A program made the position numbers and the translations under genes. Positions 1 through 7,954 of a stretch of DNA of 64,000 bases are shown here, in pieces. Within the stretch, counting starts at the first letter, position 1. Every line of letters begins with the position of its first letter. The notes beneath the pieces were generated by a model. That model saw nothing but the letters and a program-made list of their open reading frames with translations, did no database searches and was not told the DNA's origin. Origin of the DNA: Roseateles sp. YR242. GTDB lineage: Bacteria; Pseudomonadota; Gammaproteobacteria; Burkholderiales; Burkholderiaceae_C. The stretch lies in assembly GCF_900109745.1 (NCBI RefSeq), contig NZ_FOAV01000008.1, forward strand, positions 1-64,000, in the 5' to 3' direction.

Positions 1-261
1 GGCGAACTCACGGTACAGCGGTATGTCGTGCAGCGCCTCCTCCATCGCCGGGTCGCTCAGACCGAACCACTGCTGCAGGTAGTGAATGCGCAGCATGGTC
101 TCGATCGGGAATGGTGGTCGGCCTGTCTTGCCCTTCGGGTAGTGCGGCGCCACGATCTGCACCAGCACGTCCCACGGCACGACCTTGTTCATCTGCTCCA
201 GGAACTCCCGCTTACGCGTCTTCTTGGTCAACAGGTTCAGTCCGAGGCTTTGCTGCTTCAT
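1..261 (-). CDS. IS5 family transposase, N-terminal 87 residues (partial)
   Basis: The visible protein begins MKQQSLGLNLLTKKTRKREF and continues with NKVVPWDVLVQIVAPHYPK, GRPPFPIETMLRIHYLQQW and SDPAMEEALHDIPLYREF. This is the conserved DUF772-like N-terminal domain of IS5-group DDE transposases, which helps bind the element ends; the DDE catalytic core is outside the window. The start is the ATG at 259-261. The gene runs off the left edge, so whether it is intact is unknown. Confidence 0.85.
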   Translation of the reverse strand, partial: MKQQSLGLNLLTKKTRKREFLEQMNKVVPWDVLVQIVAPHYPKGKTGRPPFPIETMLRIHYLQQWFGLSDPAMEEALHDIPLYREFA

Positions 262-325
262 GCCTACATCCTCGCAAGCCTTGGGCCATCAGGCAAGATG
301 GCCGGCAGAGTTTTGCAGACCTTCC
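1..325 (-). mobile_element. End of an IS5-family insertion sequence (cut by window edge)
   Basis: The transposase N-terminus reads off the left edge. Its start is preceded on the minus strand by about 64 bases ending in GGAAGGTCTGCAAAACT, which resembles the GGAAGGTGCG-type terminal inverted repeat of IS5. The bases next to it on the plus strand, TTAG at 326-329, fit the YTAR target that IS5-group elements duplicate. The other end lies outside the window, so the target duplication cannot be confirmed. Confidence 0.7.
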
Positions 326-373
326 TTAGCGCGATTGCAGTGGCTATAGGTATGGCATTTAGCGCCCTATTAC

Positions 374-502
374 ATGGCAGGCGCTGTTTTAGCTGAGGTG
401 AATTGTTGTTGCGAGTCCCTTCGGCTCAAACGTGATGCCTTGTATGACGATTTGCTTACACCAAAAAATATTGTCGAAATGGATAATGGAATCGGTGACT
501 GA
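374..502 (+). pseudogene. Short stub of a gene probably broken by the IS element
   Basis: An open frame of 42 codons from ATG 374 to TGA 500-502 has ordinary protein-like composition (ending NIVEMDNGIGD) and stops 10 bases before the ankyrin gene, as an upstream operon partner would. The frame is closed by a TAG at 347-349, only about 20 bases from the inferred IS end. It may be the 3' remnant of a longer gene disrupted or decayed at the insertion. I do not recognise the family, and it could be chance. Confidence 0.3.
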
Positions 503-511
503 ACAAGTGTT

Positions 512-988
512 ATGACTACGGCGCCCAGTGCGATTGATGTCGCACTATTGTTGAATCGATACGCTCGCCATGCGGAATTTCTTGGAGAGCCGTTGGATGA
601 TATGAATCAGGTGGGCGGTTTTGGTTCGCAAATAATCCATCTTGCATCTTTCGCTGGCCGGCTTGATGACGTCGTACTGCTTCTGAATGCAGGCCTCGAT
701 AAGGATGCCATTGGTGATCTTGGGCTATCCGCACTTCATTTTGCTGTGCTCGGCGGCGCGGTCGATGTTGTGCGTCTATTAGTCGACTATGGTGCAAACC
801 TTGCAATAGAAAATGAGTATGGAGAAACTGCTCGTCAGATGGCGGATCTGATAGGCGAGCGGTCAATATCCAAGCTCCTGGCTGAAGTGGACGATTCGTC
901 AACACATATCGCTGATGATCCAAAAATCGCGCGCCAGCGGTGGGCGGACTTCAAGGCAATCCAACAAGGAAACTTCTGGCCCGAGTAA
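512..988 (+). CDS. Ankyrin-repeat protein
   Basis: This 158-residue protein has no signal peptide or membrane segment, so it is probably cytoplasmic. Ankyrin repeats can be seen at about residues 38-70 (QIIHLASFAGRLDDVVLLL), 71-103 (SALHFAVLGGAVDVVRLLV) and 104-130 (YGETARQMADL), giving about three repeats; ankyrin repeats bind protein partners. The C-terminal 25 residues are unrelated to the repeat. Base composition is clearly more A+T-rich than the dps gene beside it, and it sits next to an IS end, both signs of transfer. Small ankyrin proteins are sometimes immunity partners of toxins, and the stub upstream could have been such a toxin, but nothing here proves it. Confidence 0.75.
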   Translation: MTTAPSAIDVALLLNRYARHAEFLGEPLDDMNQVGGFGSQIIHLASFAGRLDDVVLLLNAGLDKDAIGDLGLSALHFAVLGGAVDVVRLLVDYGANLAIENEYGETARQMADLIGERSISKLLAEVDDSSTHIADDPKIARQRWADFKAIQQGNFWPE

Positions 989-1213
989 AGGGAACGTAGC
1001 GCCAAGTGCGTTGTTCCGGCGAGTAGTCGTTTTCTGCCATGTAGAAATGGCGCAGGTTGCAGGCAACTGAGCGGCTCTCGCAGACCGCGCCCAAGAAAAT
1101 TTCCGCCTCTCACCAATGGGGGTATCCCCACAATCCTCAGCGTCGCAAGATCGGTGTCACCACGTCGGGCCCTGCCCGACGTTCCTTCCACCCTTCGAGA
1201 AAGCCACCGCACC

Positions 1214-1756
1214 ATGGCCAAGCTCCCCGACGCCAAGAAGTCCGCCCTCAAAACCCGTCGCAAAGCCCCGCTGGCCACCCCCAGCGACCTGTCCGCTGAC
1301 GCCACCACCGACATCAGTGCCGCGCTCAACGGCATCCTGGCCGACGTCTTCACCCTCTACCTGAAGACCAAGAACTTCCACTGGCACATGAGTGGCCCGC
1401 ACTTCCGCGACTACCACCTGCTGCTGGACGAGCAGGGCGACCAGCTCTACGCCATGACCGACCCCATCGCCGAGCGCATCCGCAAGGTGGGTGGCACCAC
1501 GCTGCGCTCCATCGGCCACATCAGCCGACTGCAGCGCATCAGCGACAACGACGCCGATTACGTGGACCCGCTGGACATGCTGGCTGAACTGCGTGAGGAC
1601 AACAAGCTGCTGGCCGCCCGCCTGCGCGAAGCCCACAACGTCACCGATGAGCACCGGGACATCGCTTCCTCCAGCCTGCTGGAGAACTGGATCGACGAGA
1701 CGGAACGCCGCACCTGGTTCCTGTTCGAATCGAGCCGCACCAACGGCCAGGGCTGA
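1214..1756 (+). CDS. dps: Dps/ferritin-like DNA-protection protein
   Basis: The 180-residue protein oxidises and stores iron in a 12-subunit shell and protects DNA under starvation and peroxide stress. The Dps ferroxidase signature is plain: KTKNFHWHMSGPHFRDYHLL followed by DEQGDQLY, supplying the inter-subunit His, Asp and Glu ligands. The first 35 residues are rich in Lys, Arg, Ala and Pro (for example KKSALKTRRKAP), the kind of tail that lets Dps bind DNA. I chose the ATG at 1214 because the frame further upstream has no Dps-like sequence. The next gene begins 2 bases after the stop, so the two are co-transcribed. OxyR or sigma-S control is usual for dps but no site was identified. Confidence 0.93.
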   Translation: MAKLPDAKKSALKTRRKAPLATPSDLSADATTDISAALNGILADVFTLYLKTKNFHWHMSGPHFRDYHLLLDEQGDQLYAMTDPIAERIRKVGGTTLRSIGHISRLQRISDNDADYVDPLDMLAELREDNKLLAARLREAHNVTDEHRDIASSSLLENWIDETERRTWFLFESSRTNGQG

Positions 1757-1758
1757 CC

Positions 1759-2067
1759 ATGGGATACCGCTGCGTTCACGCCGCCGGTATCCGGCAAGTG
1801 GTGCCCAGTGCGCTGGGTTGTGAAGAGTGCCTGAAGCTGGGCAGCGAGTGGGTGCACCTGCGCATCTGCCGCACTTGCGGCCACGTCGGCTGTTGCGACG
1901 AATCGCCGCACCGCCACGCCCGTGCGCACTTCCACGAAACGCAGCATCCCATCATCGAAGGCTACGATCCGCCAGAAGGCTGGGGCTGGTGCTTTGCGGA
2001 CAAGGTGATGGTGGACCTGCAAGGCGACACCACCCCACAGAACGGCCCCATCCCGCGCTATATCTGA
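1759..2067 (+). CDS. UBP-type zinc-finger protein
   Basis: A 102-residue protein built almost wholly from a ZnF-UBP domain (PF02148-like). Zinc ligands are visible in order: CEEC near residue 21, CRTCGHVGCC near residues 37-46, then HRHARAHFHETQHPI at about 51-65. In eukaryotes this fold binds the ubiquitin C-terminus; bacterial stand-alone copies have no firmly known role. It follows dps by 2 bases, which suggests a role in the same stress response, but that is only context. There is no export signal. Confidence 0.85.
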   Translation: MGYRCVHAAGIRQVVPSALGCEECLKLGSEWVHLRICRTCGHVGCCDESPHRHARAHFHETQHPIIEGYDPPEGWGWCFADKVMVDLQGDTTPQNGPIPRYI

Positions 2068-2077
2068 GCCGCTGCTC

Positions 2078-2127
2078 AGCCTCGGGTCAGAGGCTTGGGC
2101 TTGAGCTTGAGCTTGGGCTTGGGCTTG
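2078..2127. repeat. Hairpin followed by six 6-bp tandem repeats (RGCTTG)
   Basis: Between the convergent zinc-finger gene and the LacI-type regulator lies an inverted repeat AGCCTC-GGGTCA-GAGGCT (2078-2095). It is overlapped by six consecutive hexamers of form RGCTTG (2092-2127: GGCTTG twice, AGCTTG twice, GGCTTG twice). The hairpin could act as a terminator but has no T-run on either strand. The hexamers look like a simple-sequence repeat. Confidence 0.6.
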
Positions 2128-2224
2128 GTGCCGACGACGCGCGTGCGTCCGTCAATGCCCTGAAACGCCAACCCGCCAGCCATCCCGCCCACCGCGTCTC
2201 CCGACGCCGTGGGCGGTCGTGTAT

Positions 2225-3244
2225 TCAGCCCCTCGGCTTCCCGGTAGACCCACGCACCACCAGCTTCGGCGGCTCCGTCACCGACATCGGCAGCGGATGG
2301 TCCGGCTTGGCATTGATCTCGGACTGCAGCATCTGCACCGCCAGCATCGCCGCTTCCGCCGTGGGCATGGCCACGGTGCTTAGCGCCGGGCGCATCTGAT
2401 GCGCCAGCTGAATGTCCGTCACGCCGATCACCGAAAGATCCCGGGGCACTTCCAGCCCCAGTTCCGCAGCCGCCTGCAGCACGCCCAGCGCCGGCAGGTC
2501 ATTCGTGGCAAACACGGCCGTCAGCCCCGGCACACCGGCCAGCAGACTGTGCGCCGCATTGCGGCCCTCATCGATCGTGTCGTGCCCATATCGCAGATGT
2601 GCGGCGGGCAATTCAATCCCTGCCTTCTGCACCGTATCAATGAACCCCTGCAGCCGCCACTTGTGGTTGCCACTGGGCTCGCTGCCCGACACTGCACCCA
2701 GCCGGCGATGCCCCAGCCGCAGCAGATGCTCGGCTGCCAGCACCCCGGCCTGGTACAGATCCACCGCGATGCAGGGCAGGGGCGGCGGCTCCTGTGGCCG
2801 CTCCCACATGCACAGCACCACGGGCACGCCGCGGCGGCGCAGGTCCTGCAGCGCATCCAGCTGCACGAAGTCCGCATTCATGACGATGACGCCCTGGGCC
2901 AGCGCGCCGCCCACGGCATCCAGGTAAGCGCGTTCCTGCGCCGGGTCGTCGTTCGTGTTGCAGACCAGCAGGAAGTACCCCAGCTTGCGGGCCGCGCGCT
3001 CCACCTCCAAGGCGAACTCGGGATAGAACGGGTTGGCAATGCTGCTCACCACCAGCGCCATGGTGTGGGGCTTGCCCTCCACCAGCGCGCGCGCCATGAG
3101 GTTGGGCCGGTAGCCCAGGGTCTCCACAGCGGCGAGCACGCGTCGGCGAGTCTCCTCGCCCACCTTGCCCCGGTTGCGCAGCACATTGGACACGGTGGCC
3201 GCGGTCACCCCGGCGACCCGCGCGACCTCGACAAGCGTAGTCAT
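2225..3244 (-). CDS. LacI/GalR-family transcriptional regulator of the galactan genes
   Basis: The 339-residue protein starts with the LacI helix-turn-helix (TLVEVARVAGVTAATVSNVL) and hinge (TLGYRPNLMARAL), followed by a periplasmic-binding-protein-like sugar domain with the usual VSSIANPFYPEF and SVIGVTD motifs. Its ATG overlaps the galK stop by 4 bases (ATGA), so it is made from the same mRNA as GH42, galT and galK. The three TTAATCGATTAA-type palindromes at 7674, 7917 and 21754 have the central CG expected of LacI-family operators and are its likely targets; the inducer is probably galactose or a galacto-oligosaccharide. Assignment of this regulator to those sites is inference. Because it is the last gene of a controlled operon, it probably limits its own synthesis. 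Confidence 0.9.
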   Translation of the reverse strand: MTTLVEVARVAGVTAATVSNVLRNRGKVGEETRRRVLAAVETLGYRPNLMARALVEGKPHTMALVVSSIANPFYPEFALEVERAARKLGYFLLVCNTNDDPAQERAYLDAVGGALAQGVIVMNADFVQLDALQDLRRRGVPVVLCMWERPQEPPPLPCIAVDLYQAGVLAAEHLLRLGHRRLGAVSGSEPSGNHKWRLQGFIDTVQKAGIELPAAHLRYGHDTIDEGRNAAHSLLAGVPGLTAVFATNDLPALGVLQAAAELGLEVPRDLSVIGVTDIQLAHQMRPALSTVAMPTAEAAMLAVQMLQSEINAKPDHPLPMSVTEPPKLVVRGSTGKPRG

Positions 3245-4458
3245 TTCGCGATCGTACCCGCAGCCTCACCGCTGAACGGCCAGGCTTCAGCCTGGGCGCC
3301 AGGCCCGGCTTCGCAGAGGTAGACCAGCGCGGGCAGACCTTCCGGCGACCGGTAACCGCGCTCCAGCGCTTCCAGTGCCTTGGGAACCAGTTCCTTCTTC
3401 AGCAGCGCAATGCAGCAGCCGCCAAAGCCGCCACCGGTCATGCGCGCGCCGCCTTCGTCGCCCACCACGTCCTGCAGCAGGGCCGCCAATTGGTCCACGG
3501 CAGGCACGGTGATCTCGAAGTCATCCCGCATGGAGACGTGGGATTGCTTCATCAGCTCGCCCAGGCGCGGCAGGTCACCGGCCTGCAGGGCCTCGGTGGC
3601 CTCCAGCACGCGGGTGTTCTCGCTGATGATGTGGCGAGCGCGGCGGAAGACCTTGTCTTCCAGTTGCACACCGGCCAGCATCTCCAGCGTGGCGTCACGC
3701 AGCGCAGGGACGCCCAAGGCGCGGGCCGCCTCCTCGCACTGGGCGCGGCGCTCGTTGTAGGCGCTGTCCACCAGCCCACGCTTCACGCGGGAATGGGCGA
3801 TGAGCAAGGTGGTGCCTTCGGGCAGTGAGACCGGCTTGGTCTCCAGCGAGCGGCAGTCGATCAGCAGCGCATGCGCGGGCTTGCCCTCGGCGCTGGCCAG
3901 CTGGTCCATGATGCCGCACTGGCAGCCCACGAAACGGTTCTCGGCCTGCTGGGCCAGACGCGCGAGCTGCTTGCCCGTCAGCGCCGTGTCCCCAGCGATC
4001 TGTTGCGCCGCGCGCAGCAGCGCCAGCGCCAGCGAAGCCGACGAGCTCAAACCCGCACCCATCGGCACATCACCCGAGATCACCAGGTTCAGCCCCACCG
4101 GGCGAGGCATGGAGGGAACCAACTGGGCCAGCGTGCCACGGACGTGGTCACGCCAGCCGCCGCCCGGGAAGTGCGGTGGGGTGGCGCTGAGCGCGAAGTG
4201 GTCTTCGGCACCGGACTCGTCCAGCGCCAGGGCGTCAACCTGCAGATCGTCGCGCGGGCCGGCGGCAATCCAGGTGTCGCGGTCGATGGCCGCAGGCAGC
4301 ACAAAACCGTCGTTGTAATCGGTGTGTTCGCCAATCAGGTTGACCCGGCCAGGCGCACGCGCCAGCACGGCCGGGGGCACGCCGTGGCGCTCGGTATAGG
4401 CGCGGACAACGGCGTCGGCGGTCGGGGGCAGGGAGGAGGTAGACACAGAGGTGGCCAT
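3241..4458 (-). CDS. galK: Galactokinase
   Basis: Phosphorylates alpha-D-galactose with ATP to galactose-1-phosphate, the second Leloir step after mutarotation. The 405-residue protein carries all three GHMP-kinase signatures: GRVNLIGEHTDYNDGFVLP at residues 37-55, the phosphate loop PMGAGLSSSASL, and RMTGGGFGGCCIAL near the C-terminus. The ATG at 4456-4458 was chosen because it gives a normal GalK N-terminus; codons upstream in the same frame belong to galT in another frame. The start lies 7 bases after the galT stop with no good ribosome site of its own, and its stop overlaps the regulator start, so translation is likely coupled along the operon. Confidence 0.95.
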   Translation of the reverse strand: MATSVSTSSLPPTADAVVRAYTERHGVPPAVLARAPGRVNLIGEHTDYNDGFVLPAAIDRDTWIAAGPRDDLQVDALALDESGAEDHFALSATPPHFPGGGWRDHVRGTLAQLVPSMPRPVGLNLVISGDVPMGAGLSSSASLALALLRAAQQIAGDTALTGKQLARLAQQAENRFVGCQCGIMDQLASAEGKPAHALLIDCRSLETKPVSLPEGTTLLIAHSRVKRGLVDSAYNERRAQCEEAARALGVPALRDATLEMLAGVQLEDKVFRRARHIISENTRVLEATEALQAGDLPRLGELMKQSHVSMRDDFEITVPAVDQLAALLQDVVGDEGGARMTGGGFGGCCIALLKKELVPKALEALERGYRSPEGLPALVYLCEAGPGAQAEAWPFSGEAAGTIAK

Positions 4459-4465
4459 CGGGAAA

Positions 4466-5521
4466 TCAACGCTGGCGGTAATGAACGGTGGATTGCTCGC
4501 GCAGGCGTGCTGCAGCCTGCTCGGGGGTGAGGTCACGCTGCGATTCAGCCAGCAGCTCAAAGCCGACCATGAACTTGCGCACCGTGGCGCTGCGCAGCAG
4601 CGGCGGATGGAAATGGGCGTGCAGTTGCCAGTGCGTGGCGTCCGCCGCATCCGGGCCGGACGGCGCACCATGCCAGCCCATGGAGTAGGGGAAGCTGCAC
4701 TGGAAGAGATTGTCGTAACGGGTGGTCAGCTCGCGCAGGGCCAGGGCCAGGCTGGCCCGCTGAGCCGTGGAGAGCTGCTGCAGGCGCTGCACCGGGAAGC
4801 GCGGCAGCAGCAGCGTCTCGAAGGGCCATTCGGCCCAGTAGGGGACGATGGCGAGCCAGTCATCGTTCTGCACCACCACACGCTCGCCGTGTTCGGCTTC
4901 AGCGCGCGCCAGGGCCAGCAGCATGGGCTCGCCGCGCTGGGCCAGCCAGTCTCGTTGCTGTTCGTCCTCACGGTTGGGCAGCTCGGGCAGGAAGTCGCAA
5001 GCCCAGATCTGACCATGCGGATGGGGGTTGGAACACCCCATCATCGCGCCCTTGTTCTCGAAGACCTGCACCCAACGCCAACGCTGGCCCAGCTCCTCGC
5101 TCTGCGCGCACCAGGTGTTGACCACGCCTTGCAGCGCGGTTTCGTCCAGCTCGGGCAGGCTGCGGCTGTGGTCCGGCGAGAAGCAGATCACGCGGCTGGT
5201 GCCGCACGCCGGCATGGCCTGGAACAGGCCGCCCTCGGCATCCGCACCGAGGCCGTCGGGCGCCGGCACATCGGCCATCAGGGCCGCGAAGTCGTTGTCG
5301 AAGACGAAGGTGCCGGTGTAGTCGGGGTTCTTCTCGCCGTTGATGCGGGTGTTGCCGGCGCACAGGTAGCAGGACGGGTCATGCGTGGGCCGCACTTCCG
5401 TGTCCGGGCTCTCGGTCTGGCCCTGCCACGGACGCTGGCTGCGCTGGGGGGACACTAGCACCCAACGTCCGGCAAGCGGGTTGTAGCGGCGGTGTGAGTG
5501 TTGGTTGCGATCGAAGGACAT
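4466..5521 (-). CDS. galT: Galactose-1-phosphate uridylyltransferase
   Basis: Exchanges UMP between UDP-glucose and galactose-1-phosphate. The 351-residue protein is of normal GalT length. The catalytic HPH motif is seen in NPHPHGQIW, where the second His is the one that is uridylylated. Family sequences [16 protein letters not shown] near residue 12 and CYLCAGNTR (zinc or structural cysteines), FDNDFAAL and ICFSPDHS are also present. It lies 59 bases downstream of the GH42 gene and 7 bases upstream of galK, so the operon reads GH42-galT-galK-regulator. No galE is visible in the window, so UDP-galactose epimerase must be elsewhere. Confidence 0.95.
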   Translation of the reverse strand: MSFDRNQHSHRRYNPLAGRWVLVSPQRSQRPWQGQTESPDTEVRPTHDPSCYLCAGNTRINGEKNPDYTGTFVFDNDFAALMADVPAPDGLGADAEGGLFQAMPACGTSRVICFSPDHSRSLPELDETALQGVVNTWCAQSEELGQRWRWVQVFENKGAMMGCSNPHPHGQIWACDFLPELPNREDEQQRDWLAQRGEPMLLALARAEAEHGERVVVQNDDWLAIVPYWAEWPFETLLLPRFPVQRLQQLSTAQRASLALALRELTTRYDNLFQCSFPYSMGWHGAPSGPDAADATHWQLHAHFHPPLLRSATVRKFMVGFELLAESQRDLTPEQAAARLREQSTVHYRQR

Positions 5522-5580
5522 CGTGATGCAAGGATAAGGGGCGGAACCTTACGGCACATGACGTGCCGAGGGAATGAGGG

Positions 5581-7671
5581 TCAACGCGTCCCGGCGGGCG
5601 CAGCGGTTGGGGTGCCTGGCACCTGCCAGACCGCCACCCCACCGGGCGGCAGTGTCGCACTGCCCAGCAGCAGCGCAACCCCGGCCGGCACGGGCACGTC
5701 GGCATCGCCAGGCCCATGGTTGATGGCAAATTGCAGCTCGCCCCGGCGGCGCAGGCGCAGGCCCGGCGTCGGTGCGCTTGCTTGTGCGCTTATCGCCAAG
5801 GTCTGCAGGCCGGCGCTGCGGGCGGCGTCGCGCAGCCAGTCCACCAGCAGTGCATCGTTGACCAGCACGGCATGCAGTTCAAAGCGGCCGTGGCTCAGGC
5901 GGGCCGGCCAGCCGTCTTCACAGCGCTCGCGAATCCGGACTTCGGCACCTTCGGGCGTGGCGTCCAGTTCCACCAGGTCGCGCCATTGCGAGGCCTGGCC
6001 CCGGGCTTGACCGTCCGGGGTGTGGATTGCGTAGTGGCGGCCCGGCCGCATGGATTCCACCGCACGCACGCGGACGGGCAGCCAGGTGCGCAGCGGGCCG
6101 GGCGGCAACGGCTCGGTGATGCTCAGGCGATCGGTCTTGCTGCCGGTGCGGGGGCCCGCGACGATCACGCCGGGGTGACCGGTCAGGCGCTTGACCAGCG
6201 TGTCGGGCACATGCAGGGCTTGTGGCACCACCACCAGCGCGTAGCCAATCAGGTCTGACGACGGGCCGACGATATCCACGTTCAGGCCCAGACGGCGCAG
6301 CGCGGAGTAATAGCGGATGGCCACGCCAAAGCCGGGCATGTCCTTGCCCTGCGGCTGGATCTGGCTCATCCACAGCGACGGGTAATCCACCACCAATGCA
6401 ACACGGGCTGGCGCGGTCTCCAGCGACTCGGGGCCGACCGCCTGCAGCAGCAGATCGATCTCGGCACGCACCTGCGCAGCTTCCTCGCCGCCAACGTCGC
6501 GCTGGCCGTCCGGGCGGTTCAGCCCGGAGTGCATCTGCTCCTGCCCATACGGCAACTGCCGCCAGCGGAAGTAGGACACCAGCTCCGCACCGTGGGCAAA
6601 GGCCTCCCAGGTCCAGGCGCGCACCATGCCGGGCAGGGGCAGGGCATTCCAGTCCGCCCAGTTCACCGGGCCGGCCTGCTGCTCCATCACCCACATGCGG
6701 CCGTGGCCGATGCCGCGGTAGAGATCATGGTGGAAGGCGCTGATGTCAGGGTGGCCGGTGCGCGCCCACTGCTGGCGCTCGGGCTCGGTGAGAAAGGTCG
6801 CGGCGGTGTCCACATGGCCCAGCGGGTAGCTGTCCCAGGCGGCGATGTCCAGGTCCTGGCCCATCTGGTGATGATCAAACTCGCCAAACAGACCCATGAA
6901 GTTGTGCAGCACCGGGCGGCCCGGCGCATGCTGGCGCAGCAGGTCCACCTGCATGCGGTTGAAGCGCACCACCTCATCCGAGGTGAAGCGGCGGAAGTCC
7001 AGCGCATGGGTGGGCAGGGCGCTGGTGGGCTGACCCACCGGGAAGCCGATGTGCTCGAAGCTCAGGAACTGCAGGCCCCAGAAGGCCGTGCCCCAGGCCT
7101 CGTTAAGCGCCTCGATGCTGCCGTAGCGCCGGCCCAGCCAGCGGCGGAAGGCGGCCAGCGCAGCGGGGCTGTAGGAGAGGATGGTGTCATGGCAGCCGTA
7201 TTCGTTGTCCGTCTGCCAGGCGATGACGGCGGGATGCTGGCCATACCGCTTGGCCATTTCCGCGACGATACGCTGCGAGGCTTCCCACATCGACGGGCTG
7301 GAGAAGCAGTAATGGCGGCGCGCGCCAAATGGCTTGACCCGCCCCTGGGCGTCCACGGGCAACACGTCCGGATACGCCTCCACCAGCCATTGCGGCGGCG
7401 ACGCGGTGGGCGTGCCCAGGATGATCTTCAGGCCTTCACGGGCCAGGGTTTCGATGGCTTCGTCCAGCCACTGCCAGTCGAACCGGCCTTCGGACGGCTC
7501 CATGCGAGACCAGGCGAATTCGGCAATGCGGACGGTGGAAAGCCCGAGTTCGCGCATGGCGCGGGCGTCACCGGCCCAGCGCTCGCGCGGCCATTGCTCG
7601 GGGTAGTAGCACACGCCCAGGCGCAGTGGCGGCGTCGCGGGGGAGGTGAGGCTCACGGTTGGATGTTGCAT
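5581..7671 (-). CDS. GH42 beta-galactosidase, cytoplasmic
   Basis: The 696-residue enzyme hydrolyses terminal beta-galactosides and is probably active on beta-1,4-galacto-oligosaccharides released from galactan. The GH42 (beta/alpha)8 domain begins LRLGVCYYPEQWPRERW at residue 16. The acid/base Glu lies in WQTDNEYG (about residue 157) and the nucleophile Glu in WVMEQQAG (about residue 330). A trimerisation domain and a C-terminal beta domain follow, as in the family. There is no signal peptide. The start ATG at 7669-7671 has no ribosome-binding site, because the palindromic operator 7674-7689 occupies that position; the message may be nearly leaderless. It is the first gene of the galT-galK-regulator operon. 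Confidence 0.93.
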   Translation of the reverse strand: MQHPTVSLTSPATPPLRLGVCYYPEQWPRERWAGDARAMRELGLSTVRIAEFAWSRMEPSEGRFDWQWLDEAIETLAREGLKIILGTPTASPPQWLVEAYPDVLPVDAQGRVKPFGARRHYCFSSPSMWEASQRIVAEMAKRYGQHPAVIAWQTDNEYGCHDTILSYSPAALAAFRRWLGRRYGSIEALNEAWGTAFWGLQFLSFEHIGFPVGQPTSALPTHALDFRRFTSDEVVRFNRMQVDLLRQHAPGRPVLHNFMGLFGEFDHHQMGQDLDIAAWDSYPLGHVDTAATFLTEPERQQWARTGHPDISAFHHDLYRGIGHGRMWVMEQQAGPVNWADWNALPLPGMVRAWTWEAFAHGAELVSYFRWRQLPYGQEQMHSGLNRPDGQRDVGGEEAAQVRAEIDLLLQAVGPESLETAPARVALVVDYPSLWMSQIQPQGKDMPGFGVAIRYYSALRRLGLNVDIVGPSSDLIGYALVVVPQALHVPDTLVKRLTGHPGVIVAGPRTGSKTDRLSITEPLPPGPLRTWLPVRVRAVESMRPGRHYAIHTPDGQARGQASQWRDLVELDATPEGAEVRIRERCEDGWPARLSHGRFELHAVLVNDALLVDWLRDAARSAGLQTLAISAQASAPTPGLRLRRRGELQFAINHGPGDADVPVPAGVALLLGSATLPPGGVAVWQVPGTPTAAPAGTR

Positions 7672-7673
7672 TC

Positions 7674-7689
7674 AGTTAATCGATTAACT
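7674..7689. promoter_or_regulatory. LacI-type operator 1 (GH42 operon)
   Basis: A perfect 16-base palindrome, AGTTAATCGATTAACT, begins 2 bases upstream of the GH42 start codon. It lies just downstream of the proposed -10 box at 7692-7697, so a bound repressor would block the start of transcription and cover the ribosome-entry region. It shares its core with the sites at 7917 and 21754. Confidence 0.85.
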
Positions 7690-7691
7690 CG

Positions 7692-7720
7692 ATTGGAGCA
7701 AGCACGCTCTGCGCTGTCAA
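7692..7720 (-). promoter_or_regulatory. Candidate sigma-70 promoter of the GH42 operon
   Basis: On the minus strand a perfect -35 box TTGACA (7715-7720 on the plus coordinate) is followed after 17 bases by TCCAAT (7692-7697), a weak -10. Transcription would begin inside operator 1, leaving an untranslated leader of only some 15 bases. The -10 match is poor, so the exact start is uncertain. Confidence 0.5.
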
Positions 7721-7916
7721 CGACAACCGGGGTACAGCCTGTGCGCGCTGTGCCCGGCGACCATCGAATCGACGCTGCGGCCGCATAGAATCGCAGGCCT
7801 GGCGTTTCAGAGGCGGGTGGGGCCTTTGGCGGTGTCGCCGGTTCGGGTGGTTTGCGGGCCGCCTTGGTGCTTACCCGCATTGCCCCCAGGTTCGACGCTT
7901 GGTCTACTGTTCTGAA

Positions 7917-7928
7917 TTAATCGATTAA
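7917..7928. promoter_or_regulatory. LacI-type operator 2 (GH35-ABC operon)
   Basis: The 12-base perfect palindrome TTAATCGATTAA matches the core of operator 1 and lies 26 bases before the GTG start of the GH35 gene. With operator 1 about 240 bases away, a bound repressor pair could loop the divergent promoter region. A TATAAA at 7946-7951 close to the start codon could be a -10 box, but no convincing -35 goes with it. Confidence 0.8.
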
Positions 7929-7954
7929 CCTGCCATCTGGGCAGCTATAAAAAC

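Noticed and set aside
2092-2127. Short repeats as a CRISPR array
   Set aside because: Units are 6 bases with no spacers; no cas gene is present in the window.
7653-7880. Minus-strand frame in the divergent GH42-GH35 intergenic region
   Set aside because: It overlaps operator 1 and the start of GH42 in another frame, with no ribosome site or recognisable product.
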